Shown here one piece after another: positions 8,647 through 16,732 of a stretch of DNA of 37,580 bases (within the stretch, counting starts at the first letter, position 1; every line of letters starts with the position of its first letter). Under the pieces are notes generated by a model. It worked only from the letters and a program-made list of their open reading frames with translations. It made no database searches and had not been told where the DNA came from. Location of the stretch: IMG/VR virus record IMGVR_UViG_3300027734_000158, positions 1-37,580 of that record; one strand, 5' to 3'. This stretch comes from a virus. The translations under genes and the position numbers were made by a program.

Positions 8647-8801
8647 TGTACGACAAAATTAAATCACTATACCCAAGCCTTGAAGATAAAGACTTTATGA
8701 CTGTAATCACACTACAAAACGATTCAGACGGCAAAGGCGATTACATTGCTAAATGGGAACACCCTACACTAGCTAAACCAACAGATGAGGAATTATCATA
8801 A
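8646..8801 (+). CDS. Small XkdW-like fibre partner, 51 aa
   Basis: This short frame begins on the last base of the preceding stop codon (TAATG) and ends the same way against the next gene, so translation is probably coupled. The sequence contains ITLQNDSDGKGDYIAKWEHP followed by TLAKPTDEEL, a pattern I associate with the small XkdW family encoded beside tail proteins. Its role may be in fibre assembly. It is too short for further assignment. Confidence 0.68.
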   Translation: MYDKIKSLYPSLEDKDFMTVITLQNDSDGKGDYIAKWEHPTLAKPTDEELS

Positions 8802-9910
8802 TGGCTTACGGAACAGTAAACGCTGATGTAATACAGACTTCCACTAGCGGTGGTGTACTAGGTGCTGGTAACGCATCTATTATGAAGAATAGGCTCATAA
8901 ATGGGGCTTTTGTAATCGACCAACGGAACGCTGGTGCTAGTGTAAATAATGATACAGGTGGAACACAATATACATTAGATAGATGGTTTATTTATGGAAC
9001 ACAAGCGTCTAAGTTTAGCGTTCAACAAAATGCTGGTTCTGTAACACCCCCAGTTGGATTTAGTAATTATTTTGGTGCTACTTCACTTTCTGCTTATTCT
9101 GTTGGAAGTACGGATTTCTTTAATATTATTCAAAGAATAGAAGGTTTTAATACTGCCGACCTGAATTGGGGAACTGCCAATGCTAAGACTGTAACCTTGT
9201 CATTTTGGGTACGCAGTTCTTTAACAGGTACTTTTGGTGGAGTTTTACTAAATGGTGCTGCTGACCGTTCATATCCATATAGCTACACTATTTCATCTGC
9301 TAACACTTGGGAACAAAAATCAGTAACTATTGCTGGTGATACAAGCGGAACTTGGGTTGGTTCAACCAACGGAACTGGTATGCAAGTTCGATTTGGTATG
9401 GGTTCTGGTGCGACATATACAACAACTGCTAATGCTTGGGCTAGTGGGTTCTACAATCAACCAACTGGCTCTGTAAATGTAGTAGGAACAAACGGAGCAA
9501 CTTTCTACATTACTGGTGTTCAACTAGAAGTAGGAAGTAGTGCTACTGGATTTGAGTATCGTTTATATAACCAAGAATTAAGTGCTTGCCAACGCTACTT
9601 TGAAAAATCTTACAATCAAAATGAAGCTGTTGGTGCAAGTGGTGTACTTGCTTTTCGAGTGTATGTAACACCTTTTGTAGGAAATGAATATAGTGCTAGT
9701 TTATATTTTAAAGTTTCAAAAAGAACCGCACCTACTATGGCATATTACACAAACGGAGGAACACCAAATGTTTGGGTAGCATTACCTTCAGCCTCAAACA
9801 GAACCCCAACAACAAATACTGTTGGCGAAAATTCTTTTGAAATATCTGTTGCTAGTGTAACTGCTGATAGTACATTACAAGGCAGTTGGACTGCTTCTGC
9901 GGAGTTATGA
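8801..9910 (+). CDS. Tail fibre / receptor-binding protein, 369 aa
   Basis: The N-terminal module (MAYGTVNADVIQTSTSGGVLG, IMKNRLINGAFVIDQRNAGA, YTLDRWF) is common in phage and prophage fibre proteins and usually leads into a carbohydrate-binding-like beta sandwich. Here that region is residues 35-250, with VTLSFWVRSSLTGTFGGVLL and ITGVQLEVGSSATGFEYR near its end. The remaining 120 residues vary in this family and probably determine specificity. It is stop/start coupled to its small neighbours. Confidence 0.82.
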   Translation: MAYGTVNADVIQTSTSGGVLGAGNASIMKNRLINGAFVIDQRNAGASVNNDTGGTQYTLDRWFIYGTQASKFSVQQNAGSVTPPVGFSNYFGATSLSAYSVGSTDFFNIIQRIEGFNTADLNWGTANAKTVTLSFWVRSSLTGTFGGVLLNGAADRSYPYSYTISSANTWEQKSVTIAGDTSGTWVGSTNGTGMQVRFGMGSGATYTTTANAWASGFYNQPTGSVNVVGTNGATFYITGVQLEVGSSATGFEYRLYNQELSACQRYFEKSYNQNEAVGASGVLAFRVYVTPFVGNEYSASLYFKVSKRTAPTMAYYTNGGTPNVWVALPSASNRTPTTNTVGENSFEISVASVTADSTLQGSWTASAEL

Positions 9911-10077
9911 TTATGTATAAACTTTTACCTTTTAATCCAATAGTAAGCAATGTTGAAATTGTTGTGCGTTTATCAGATAACGCTAACATCCCCTTTGACC
10001 CTGACAACACAGACTACCAAGCCTACCTAAAATGGGTTTCTGAAGGCAACACACCATTACCAGCGGAGAATACATAA
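9907..10077 (+). CDS. Small fibre partner protein, 56 aa
   Basis: I choose the ATG at 9907 because it forms an ATGA overlap with the preceding stop codon; a second ATG at 9913 is possible. The C-terminal pattern (YQAYLKWVSEGNTPLPAENT) is widespread in short proteins encoded after phage fibre genes. It is the second of three fibre-plus-small-gene pairs here. Probable fibre assembly or capping partner; function not proven. Confidence 0.65.
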   Translation: MIMYKLLPFNPIVSNVEIVVRLSDNANIPFDPDNTDYQAYLKWVSEGNTPLPAENT

Positions 10078-10592
10078 TGACCACAATCATTAACGGCACA
10101 AGTAGTGCTATAACATTCCCTGATTCTACTGTTCAGAATACTTCAGCTATTGTTAGTGGATATGTACCTTATGCAAATCTGCCAGCAGGTAGTGTATTGC
10201 AAGTGGTTCAAGGTACTTACTCTACAAATACTTTTAATTCAACAGGAACATTAACAGATACAAATTTAACGGCAACAATTACCCCTAAATTTTCTACAAG
10301 CAAAATTCTTGTATTAGTTAATCAGGCAGGGGTAGTAGCCTCAAATTCATTAAGTGGTGTAACACTTACCTTGTTTAGAAATTCAACATCAATACTTGGG
10401 TTTGGTTTGTATATTGGCTACGCATCCGCAGACAATATTACAAATGCTTCAACTGCTTATCTTGATTCACCAGCGACTACTTCAGCAACAACTTACAAAA
10501 CGCAATTTTGTAGAACAACTGGTTCAGGAAATACTATTGTTCAAGCCAATGGAGCTTCTTCTACTATTATTCTTATGGAGATTGCGGCATGA
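10077..10592 (+). CDS. Tail fibre head protein, 171 aa
   Basis: A short attachment module (TIINGTSSAITFPDSTVQNT) is followed by a beta-rich domain (LPAGSVLQVVQGTYSTNTF, TATITPKFSTSKILVLVNQ) often found at the tips of phage fibres. Start and stop are coupled to neighbours (TAATG at 10077, ATGA at 10589). It is likely an additional or alternative receptor-binding protein. Confidence 0.75.
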   Translation: MTTIINGTSSAITFPDSTVQNTSAIVSGYVPYANLPAGSVLQVVQGTYSTNTFNSTGTLTDTNLTATITPKFSTSKILVLVNQAGVVASNSLSGVTLTLFRNSTSILGFGLYIGYASADNITNASTAYLDSPATTSATTYKTQFCRTTGSGNTIVQANGASSTIILMEIAA

Positions 10593-10816
10593 TTAATTTT
10601 TTAAATGCAATTCACAAATTAAACCCCAATGTTGCCGTTATTCGTGGCACTACTGCTTACGATGCAGACGGAAATGAAGTAGCTTACGACCTACAAGCCG
10701 TAACTGCACAAGCTGAAGCTGATGCACAAGCAGTCATTGATACAAAGGCTTCTGCACTAGCTAAACTAGCCGCATTAGGTTTAACCCAAGACGAAGTTAA
10801 ATCTTTGATAGGTTAA
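10589..10816 (+). CDS. Small fibre partner / chaperone-like protein, 75 aa
   Basis: The protein has an N-terminal beta-like part (NVAVIRGTTAYDADGNEVAY) and a C-terminal helix ending KLAALGLTQDEVKSLIG, a pattern common in short proteins encoded next to phage tail fibres. It begins with an ATGA overlap with the fibre gene. It is the third small gene paired with a fibre in this cluster. A role in fibre folding or attachment is inferred from position. Confidence 0.65.
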   Translation: MINFLNAIHKLNPNVAVIRGTTAYDADGNEVAYDLQAVTAQAEADAQAVIDTKASALAKLAALGLTQDEVKSLIG

Positions 10817-10818
10817 TA

Positions 10819-11004
10819 ATGACTGAACACGCAAACGAAAGTATTAAAGTAGCTGGTGATGTCATTTCTCTAATGACTGTGCTAGGTACTCTAGCGCAGA
10901 TTCTACCTGCTATTGCTGCTCTGTTAACTATTGTGTGGACTTGCTTTCGGATTTATGAAACTAAGACTGTACAAGGTTGGTTAGGAAAGACACCTAAAGA
11001 ATGA
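10819..11004 (+). CDS. Small membrane protein, holin-like, 61 aa
   Basis: The protein has a hydrophobic region from about residue 16 to 45 (VISLMTVLGTLAQILPAIAA then LLTIVWTCFRIYE), long enough for one long or two short membrane segments, and a charged C-terminus ending GKTPKE. Size and pattern fit small class II-like holins, but the lysozyme and a second holin candidate lie 10 kb away, so a virion or membrane role is also possible. Its stop overlaps the next ATG. Confidence 0.65.
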   Translation: MTEHANESIKVAGDVISLMTVLGTLAQILPAIAALLTIVWTCFRIYETKTVQGWLGKTPKE

Positions 11005-11348
11005 GAGAAATATCAGTAGGTAAAAACCTTACTGCCAATACTCTAACAACTTTATACACTGTTCCAACTCAGAACACAGCAAAGTGGCACACTGTCTTTG
11101 CACACAATGCAGGTGGTTCTACTAAACACTTTAGTTTGTGGTGGTACGACAAAAGTGCTAATACAGAAATTGTTGTGGTATTAGAATATAACTTGGCTTC
11201 TAAAACTTACTTTCAATTAGATGGTAATTCTTATGTATTTCTAGAAGAAGGCGATGAAATTAGAGTTAAGTCTGAAACAGGTTCTACTGTAAGTATTATT
11301 GTTACTGTAGAGCAATCCTACAAACAAGCAACTCAACATGGATTCTAA
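11001..11348 (+). CDS. Hypothetical virion-associated protein, 115 aa
   Basis: This beta-rich protein (SVGKNLTANTLTTLYTVPTQ, HFSLWWYDKSANTE, YVFLEEGDEIRVKSETG) resembles small structural proteins found in tail regions of marine and freshwater phages. It has no Cys and no membrane segment. It is coupled to the holin-like gene by an ATGA overlap. It may be a tail or head surface protein; function unknown. Confidence 0.65.
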   Translation: MREISVGKNLTANTLTTLYTVPTQNTAKWHTVFAHNAGGSTKHFSLWWYDKSANTEIVVVLEYNLASKTYFQLDGNSYVFLEEGDEIRVKSETGSTVSIIVTVEQSYKQATQHGF

Positions 11349-11357
11349 GGAGTAAGT

Positions 11358-11540
11358 ATGAAAAAAGCTAAAGGCATGGCAAAAGTAGGTAAAGTAATGC
11401 ACGAGTATAAAGCTGGTGAACTACATAGCGGCAAAGGCGGTCCTGTTGTTAAGTCTCGTAAGCAAGCTGTAGCTATTGCTCTAAGTCAAGCAGGAATGGC
11501 TAAAAAACCAATGAAGAAATCTGCTGGAAGAGGTCGCTAA
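11358..11540 (+). CDS. DUF6496-like basic protein, 60 aa
   Basis: The central pattern (VMHEYKAGELHSGK, VKSRKQAVAIALSQAG) matches the family I know as DUF6496, small basic proteins common in aquatic phages. Nearly a third of residues are Lys or Arg, so nucleic acid binding is likely. It begins nine bases after the previous gene with GGAG upstream and is the first of three consecutive basic genes. Confidence 0.72.
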   Translation: MKKAKGMAKVGKVMHEYKAGELHSGKGGPVVKSRKQAVAIALSQAGMAKKPMKKSAGRGR

Positions 11541-11689
11541 TGAAGCAGGGACTTTATTCCAATATCGCTGCAAAACGAAAGCGTATCGCTGAAGGCTCTG
11601 GTGAGCGTATGCGTAAAGTAGGTAGCAAAGGCGCCCCTACTGCTAAAGACTTCAAAGATTCTGCTAAGACTGCTAAGAAGAAGAAATAA
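11540..11689 (+). CDS. Small highly basic protein, 49 aa
   Basis: The frame opens on the last base of the preceding stop codon (TAATG) and closes the same way into the next gene. The product is Lys/Arg-rich throughout (MKQGLYSNIAAKRKRIAEG) and ends in a Lys run. Gene coupling and composition support a real gene. It may bind DNA or be packaged with it, but I do not recognise a family. Confidence 0.62.
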   Translation: MKQGLYSNIAAKRKRIAEGSGERMRKVGSKGAPTAKDFKDSAKTAKKKK

Positions 11690-11937
11690 TGCCAAAGAAA
11701 GCATTTCAGAACCCTGAAGGTGGTCTTAACCAAAAAGGTAGAGACTATTACAACAAGACTACTGGTTCTAAACTAAAGCCACCAGTGTCCGCTAAAGAGG
11801 CTGCAAAGTCTCCTAAGGCTGCAGGTAGACGGAAGAGTTTTTGCGCTCGAATGGGCGGTGTAGCAGGTCCTATGAAGGACGAAAAAGGTAGACCAACAAG
11901 AAAAGCATTAGCACTTAAAAAATGGGATTGTAACTAA
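11689..11937 (+). CDS. DUF6321-like basic protein, 82 aa
   Basis: The pattern GGLNQKGRDYYNKTTGSKLK, then RRKSFCARMGGV and TRKALALKKWDC, matches the conserved phage family I know as DUF6321. It is strongly basic with two conserved cysteines. It ends by sharing a base with the ATG of the adaptor gene. Function is unknown; its position in the virion module suggests a structural or DNA-packing role. Confidence 0.75.
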   Translation: MPKKAFQNPEGGLNQKGRDYYNKTTGSKLKPPVSAKEAAKSPKAAGRRKSFCARMGGVAGPMKDEKGRPTRKALALKKWDCN

Positions 11938-12590
11938 TGGCAACAACATACTTACAAGCAGTTAATAGCGTACTTCGTAGACTAAGAGAGTCTGAAGTGT
12001 CTACTGTTAACGAAAGTGCTTATAGCAAGATGATTGGCGAGTTAGTCAATGATGCTAAGTCTTCTGTTGAAGCAGCTTACGGCTGGAACGCTCTTACACA
12101 AACCTTAACAGCTACAACCAGTGCTGATGTCTTTAGTTATGTCTTAACTGGTTCAGGTGTTCGCTTTAAAGTATTAAATGTTATTAACGACACTAGCAAT
12201 ACGTTTTTAAGACTTGCTCCTTTGTCATTTATGACACAACAGTTTTTACCTACAACTCCACAAAAAGGTACTCCAAACTATTACATCTTTAATGGTCAAG
12301 ATAGCAACGGAGACTCTCTTGTAGATTTATTCCCTATTCCTGATGGGGCTTATGATATTCGTTTTAATACAGTATTGCCACAAGCACAATTAACTTCTGA
12401 CAATACTATTATTAAAGTACCTGCAGATGTGGTAATTCTAAATGCTTATGCAAGAGCAGTAGTTGAACGTGGAGAAGACGGCGGTATTCAGTCTTCTGAA
12501 GCCTATGCTTTAGCTAAGAATTTAATGTCAGACTATATTTCATTAGAATCTAATCGTTCTATTGATGACACTAATTGGATTCCAAGTTGA
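11937..12590 (+). CDS. Head-tail adaptor (tail tubular A-like)
   Basis: This 217-residue protein begins TYLQAVNSVLRRLRESEV and has an N-terminal helical half with YGWNAL and a beta-rich second half (LFPIPDGAYDIRFNTVLPQA). This fits the adaptor family (DUF6682 or gp11/gp4-like) that docks onto the portal and receives the tail nozzle. The next gene, a nozzle-sized protein, overlaps its 3' end by 16 bases. The call combines sequence pattern and gene order. Confidence 0.8.
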   Translation: MATTYLQAVNSVLRRLRESEVSTVNESAYSKMIGELVNDAKSSVEAAYGWNALTQTLTATTSADVFSYVLTGSGVRFKVLNVINDTSNTFLRLAPLSFMTQQFLPTTPQKGTPNYYIFNGQDSNGDSLVDLFPIPDGAYDIRFNTVLPQAQLTSDNTIIKVPADVVILNAYARAVVERGEDGGIQSSEAYALAKNLMSDYISLESNRSIDDTNWIPS

Positions 12591-14188
12591 GCAAACAGCT
12601 TGATACTTCGTCAATTGCAGCACCGGGATTTGCTGGTCTAAACCTTCAAGATGCTCCAACATCTTTAGAGGCTGGATATGCTTTAGAGGCAAATAACTGT
12701 GTTATTGATAAGTTTGGTCGTATTGGTTCTCGTAAGGGCTGGACTACCTATTTACCTGCTAACAGTGATTTAAGCACTTCAGCAGTTAAAACGATTGCAC
12801 AGATGTTGTCTCCTACAGCAGGTAATAATCAACTGTTTGCTGCAGGTAACAATAAGTTGTTTTTATCTACAGGTTCAGCATTAGCACAAAAGTTAATTCG
12901 CAATAGCGGTGATACTGGTAATGCAACTTATACCATTACAGACAGTCATTGGCAAGTAGCTTCTTTACCTAGTGTAACTAATGCTAGAGCAAGAGCTGTA
13001 GTTGCACAAGCAGGACATAAACCTTTATACTTTAATTATTCTACAGTTACAAATGCTTATGTCTTTCAAGTATTAGCAGATTTAGCAACACTACCTGTAT
13101 CGCCGATTGCACACACTAGCAGCACATTTACACCAAACTGTGCGATAACGGCTTATGGAAGAATATGGACTGCAGATATTGCCAGTGATAGACAAACAGT
13201 CTATTTTAGTGATTTAACTAATCCGTTAAACTTTCAAACAGGTACAGCAGGTTCTTTAAATATTGCTGATGTAGTTGGTGATGGAGACCCTATTGTAGCT
13301 ATTGCTGCACACAATGGTTTCTTAATCATCTTCTGTGAAAACCATATTCTGGTATATGCAAATGCACAAGACCCTTCTGCATTGACTCTATCAGACAATA
13401 TTAATGGTATTGGCTGTATTGCTAGAGATTCAGTACAGGCTACTGGTACAGATATTATCTTCTTATCTGCTACAGGAGTTAGAAGTTTGTCTAGAACAGT
13501 ACAAGAGAAATCTATGCCAATGCGAGACATCTCTAAGAATGTTCGAGATGACCTATTAGAGTCTTTAGCTAGAACTTCTGATTTAAAAACTATTAAATCT
13601 GGATATTCTTCAACTGAAGCAATTTATGTCTTATCTTTTTCTGAAGATGATAATACCTATTGTTTTGATACAAGAAGTGTATTACAAGATGGTTCATTAA
13701 GAACAACAACTTGGACAAAGATTAAACCTACTGCTTTTTGCACTACAGCAACTAGAGAGTTTTTATTAGGACAAGCTGGTTATATTGGTCTTTATAACGG
13801 ATACACTGATAATGGTTCAGTTTATCGTATGAGTTACTATTCAAGCTATTTTGACTTTCAGCAGCCTACATTATCAAAGATTCTTAAAAAGATTGAGATG
13901 TTGTTGATTGGAGCGCAGAATCAAGACGTTACAGTTAAATGGGACTTTGATTTTAAAAAGGCTTATCAGTCTGCAGTTACAGTCATTGCTCCTTCAGTAA
14001 TCGCAGAATATGGTATTGGCGAGTATAACATCGGAGAGTATTCTGGTGGTATAATTATCTTTACCAATAACATTAATGGTAGTGGTGCAGGTAAAACCCT
14101 ACAACTAGGATTTGAAACAAATATTAAAGATAATGCTGTCTCACTACAAAAAGTGGATGTGTTTGTTAAGGGTGGAAAAAAACTATGA
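12575..14188 (+). CDS. Tail nozzle / tubular B-like protein, 537 aa
   Basis: The N-terminus (SSIAAPGFAGLNLQDAPTSL, NNCVIDKFGRIGSRKGW) is characteristic of podovirus tail proteins that follow the adaptor. The rest looks like a large beta-propeller or beta-rich protein (VYFSDLTNPLNF, IIFCENHILVYANAQDPSAL). An in-frame TTG at 12587 gives a TTGA overlap with the adaptor gene and is an alternative start five codons in. It likely forms the distal tube through which DNA is ejected. Confidence 0.78.
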   Translation: MDSKLSKQLDTSSIAAPGFAGLNLQDAPTSLEAGYALEANNCVIDKFGRIGSRKGWTTYLPANSDLSTSAVKTIAQMLSPTAGNNQLFAAGNNKLFLSTGSALAQKLIRNSGDTGNATYTITDSHWQVASLPSVTNARARAVVAQAGHKPLYFNYSTVTNAYVFQVLADLATLPVSPIAHTSSTFTPNCAITAYGRIWTADIASDRQTVYFSDLTNPLNFQTGTAGSLNIADVVGDGDPIVAIAAHNGFLIIFCENHILVYANAQDPSALTLSDNINGIGCIARDSVQATGTDIIFLSATGVRSLSRTVQEKSMPMRDISKNVRDDLLESLARTSDLKTIKSGYSSTEAIYVLSFSEDDNTYCFDTRSVLQDGSLRTTTWTKIKPTAFCTTATREFLLGQAGYIGLYNGYTDNGSVYRMSYYSSYFDFQQPTLSKILKKIEMLLIGAQNQDVTVKWDFDFKKAYQSAVTVIAPSVIAEYGIGEYNIGEYSGGIIIFTNNINGSGAGKTLQLGFETNIKDNAVSLQKVDVFVKGGKKL

Positions 14189-14454
14189 GTAATTATACAA
14201 AAGCGACTAACTTTGCATCTAAAGATGCTTTGTCTACTGGAAATCCATTAAAGCTCGTTCGTGGAGCAGAAATCAATACTGAGTTTGATGCTATTGAAAC
14301 TGCAGTGAATACTAAAGCTGATTTAGCGTCTCCTACCTTTACTGGAACACTTACAGCAGTTACTTTAGCTGTTTCAGGTAACGAAACTGTTGGTGGCACT
14401 TTAACTGTAACAGGTGCGCTAGAAGCTGCATCAGTTGATGGCGGTACATTCTAA
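14185..14454 (+). CDS. Short tail fibre-like protein, 89 aa
   Basis: The sequence begins MSNYTKATNFASKDALSTGN and continues with GAEINTEFDAIETAVNTKAD, a widespread N-terminal fibre module, but stops after a short beta-repeat region ending DGGTF. It therefore looks like a minimal or truncated fibre used as an adaptor. The big fibre at 5733-7079 ends with the near-identical DGGSF. Start is fixed by an ATGA overlap. Confidence 0.72.
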   Translation: MSNYTKATNFASKDALSTGNPLKLVRGAEINTEFDAIETAVNTKADLASPTFTGTLTAVTLAVSGNETVGGTLTVTGALEAASVDGGTF

Positions 14455-14456
14455 TC

Positions 14457-14855
14457 ATGGCTACTATTGTCGACCAACAATATACCCCTACTGAGATTAT
14501 CAAGAAAGATTTGGCTCGTGGTGGGTTTACTAAAGAAGAAGACAAACTATTAAAAGGATTTGTTGCTTTAATTAATGCAAAGAAAGCGGTTCTTGTTCGT
14601 CATAACAACACTGTATTTGTTGGTATTCGTAAAGAACCCGGTGTATTAGAAGTACATATGTATACACTAGACCCTTTGGCTGTGTTACCAGAAGCAATGA
14701 AAGTTGCATTTGATTCAGTAAAAAAAGCTGGTGTTAAAAAATTACAATCTGAAACTACAAATCCTAGATTGATTAAAATGCTAGAAACATTAGGACCAGT
14801 AAAGACAACTAAAAAAGGTAAAAATATTGCATGGGAACTGGAGATTGCTAAATGA
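14457..14855 (+). CDS. GNAT-like / internal virion protein A-like protein, 132 aa
   Basis: The product has a plausible acetyltransferase-like fold: beta strands around residues 40-70 (AVLVRHNNTVFVGIRKEPGV, LEVHMYTLD) and a helix followed by GVKKLQSETTNPRLIKMLE. Podoviruses often encode such a protein beside internal virion genes, where T7 has gp13. No convincing acetyl-CoA loop is visible, so enzyme activity is uncertain. It overlaps the next gene by four bases. Confidence 0.6.
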   Translation: MATIVDQQYTPTEIIKKDLARGGFTKEEDKLLKGFVALINAKKAVLVRHNNTVFVGIRKEPGVLEVHMYTLDPLAVLPEAMKVAFDSVKKAGVKKLQSETTNPRLIKMLETLGPVKTTKKGKNIAWELEIAK

Positions 14856-16723
14856 GATATAATTTAGAATCTACTCTTCCAATCAATGCATTTTCTCCTC
14901 GTGCTAGAGGTCCTTTTGCTTTGGGAATGACACTTGAAGGGGGTAATCCAATACAAAGTGTTGTGAACGCTGTTTCTGATGCAGGACAGTCTATAGCTAA
15001 CGTGGTGTCTGATGCTGGCACATCTATTGACAATGCGGTTATTCAACCAGCTATTGACGACCCTGCTGGTACTGTAATAAAAATTGGCGCTATTGTTGCT
15101 GCCCCAGCTACTGGTGGTGCATCATTATATGCTATTCCAGCTTATACAGCCGCTAAAGCAATTGCTGCAGGTATTCCACTAGAAGACGCAGCTAAGATGA
15201 CTGCAATCTCTGCTGCTGCTGCATACGCAGGAGTTAGTGTTGCTGACTATGTTGGAACTCTTGCAGAGTTTGGTACAGATATTGGTTCACAACAAACAGC
15301 AATGTTAGCTGCTCAGAACGTTGGTATCGGCACTGGTGGTGCAGCCTCTACAGCGGCAGGACAAATTGCCGGAGGAGCTGCTGGTGGTGCTTTAGTTTCA
15401 GGAGCTACTGGTGGAGATGTTGGACAAGGATTACTAGGTGGTGCAATAAATGCCGGTATTGGGGCTGGAGTCGGTGCAACAGTCGATGCAGGTGCAGGAT
15501 TACTTAATCAAACAAATACAGGAAGTACACAAATGGAAGACTGGTTACTAAATAGCGGATATTATGATAATCCTGCTAATATAGATACATACACACCTCC
15601 CACTGCAGCAGATTTTTCTCCTGTAGATTACGGACAAAACTCTGGTGACGTAGAAGCTCAAGCAGGTGGTTTTTATGGTGGAGCTGCTCCAGTAAACCCA
15701 TATACTAATATGTCTGATGCAGAACTCACTGCAGCCCTTGCTAGTCAGAATGGTTCCAATACTAGCACTGCAATGAATTTGATTAAACAGTATGGAGCAC
15801 AAGCTGTTAAAGCCTTATTAGGTGGTGCCGGTACTGCTGCACAAAGAAGTGCTTTAGGTTTAGGACCATCACAAGGTGGTTTACTTGGTGCTGGTGCAAA
15901 CTATTTTCTAAATCAAAGTCAACTAGGACGTCTCAATACTGCTTACAATCAAAATGTAGCAGGACAACAAGCTGCAACTAAGACTGCACAGGAACAGGCT
16001 TCATTTACTCCTGTTGGAATGACTACTGCTTTTGGACAGTCTAATTTCCAGTATGACCCTAATACTGGTAAACTAATTTCTGCTGGTTATACTCCTACTT
16101 CACAAGTATCTGGACAAGTCCAAAACTTGTTTGGAATGGGTGCTCAAGCACTGCCAACTACTACTAATACTCAAGATATACAACAACAGTATATTGAACA
16201 ACAACGAGGATTGTTGGCTCCTAGTCGTGAACAACAGTTAGCTTCTTTGCGTAATCGTCAATACCAACGTGGTACAGGAGGTTTAGCTACTGGTGGTACA
16301 ATGGCTGGTTATGCTCCTAATGCAGAAGGACTGATGGCTACTAATCCTGAACTAGCAGCATACTATAACTCTTTAGCACAGCAAGATGCTCAATTAGCTG
16401 CTAATGCTCCAACCTATGCTCAGAATCAGTTAAATGCTCAAATTGCAACTGGTACAGGCTTGTTTGGTGCTGCTAATACTCTTGAAGGATATGCACAACA
16501 ACCATTATCATTGTCTACTGCTCTTGGCACTGCTGGTGCTACTGCAGGTGCTAAAGCTGGTTATTATGGTTTATTAGGTAATCAAAGCGCACTAGCAACT
16601 CAGTTACAAGGACAACAAGCAAATATTTATGGACAGGGTGCAGCGCTTGGTTCTGTCGTTAATCCACTAGCAACAGCAGCAAGTCAAGGTCTTAGTAATG
16701 TACTTGGCAACTGGTTATCATAA
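14852..16723 (+). CDS. Internal virion / DNA ejection protein, 623 aa
   Basis: The protein opens MRYNLESTLPINAFSPRARG. It has long Ala/Gly-rich hydrophobic stretches around residues 70-130 and 155-215 that could insert into a membrane, and then a Gln/Ala/Asn-rich helical C-terminal half (REQQLASLRNRQYQRGTGGL). This mix is typical of podovirus core proteins released into the cell envelope during DNA entry. Two further such genes follow. No lytic transglycosylase motif is visible. Confidence 0.72.
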   Translation: MRYNLESTLPINAFSPRARGPFALGMTLEGGNPIQSVVNAVSDAGQSIANVVSDAGTSIDNAVIQPAIDDPAGTVIKIGAIVAAPATGGASLYAIPAYTAAKAIAAGIPLEDAAKMTAISAAAAYAGVSVADYVGTLAEFGTDIGSQQTAMLAAQNVGIGTGGAASTAAGQIAGGAAGGALVSGATGGDVGQGLLGGAINAGIGAGVGATVDAGAGLLNQTNTGSTQMEDWLLNSGYYDNPANIDTYTPPTAADFSPVDYGQNSGDVEAQAGGFYGGAAPVNPYTNMSDAELTAALASQNGSNTSTAMNLIKQYGAQAVKALLGGAGTAAQRSALGLGPSQGGLLGAGANYFLNQSQLGRLNTAYNQNVAGQQAATKTAQEQASFTPVGMTTAFGQSNFQYDPNTGKLISAGYTPTSQVSGQVQNLFGMGAQALPTTTNTQDIQQQYIEQQRGLLAPSREQQLASLRNRQYQRGTGGLATGGTMAGYAPNAEGLMATNPELAAYYNSLAQQDAQLAANAPTYAQNQLNAQIATGTGLFGAANTLEGYAQQPLSLSTALGTAGATAGAKAGYYGLLGNQSALATQLQGQQANIYGQGAALGSVVNPLATAASQGLSNVLGNWLS

Positions 16724-16732
16724 GGAATAATT

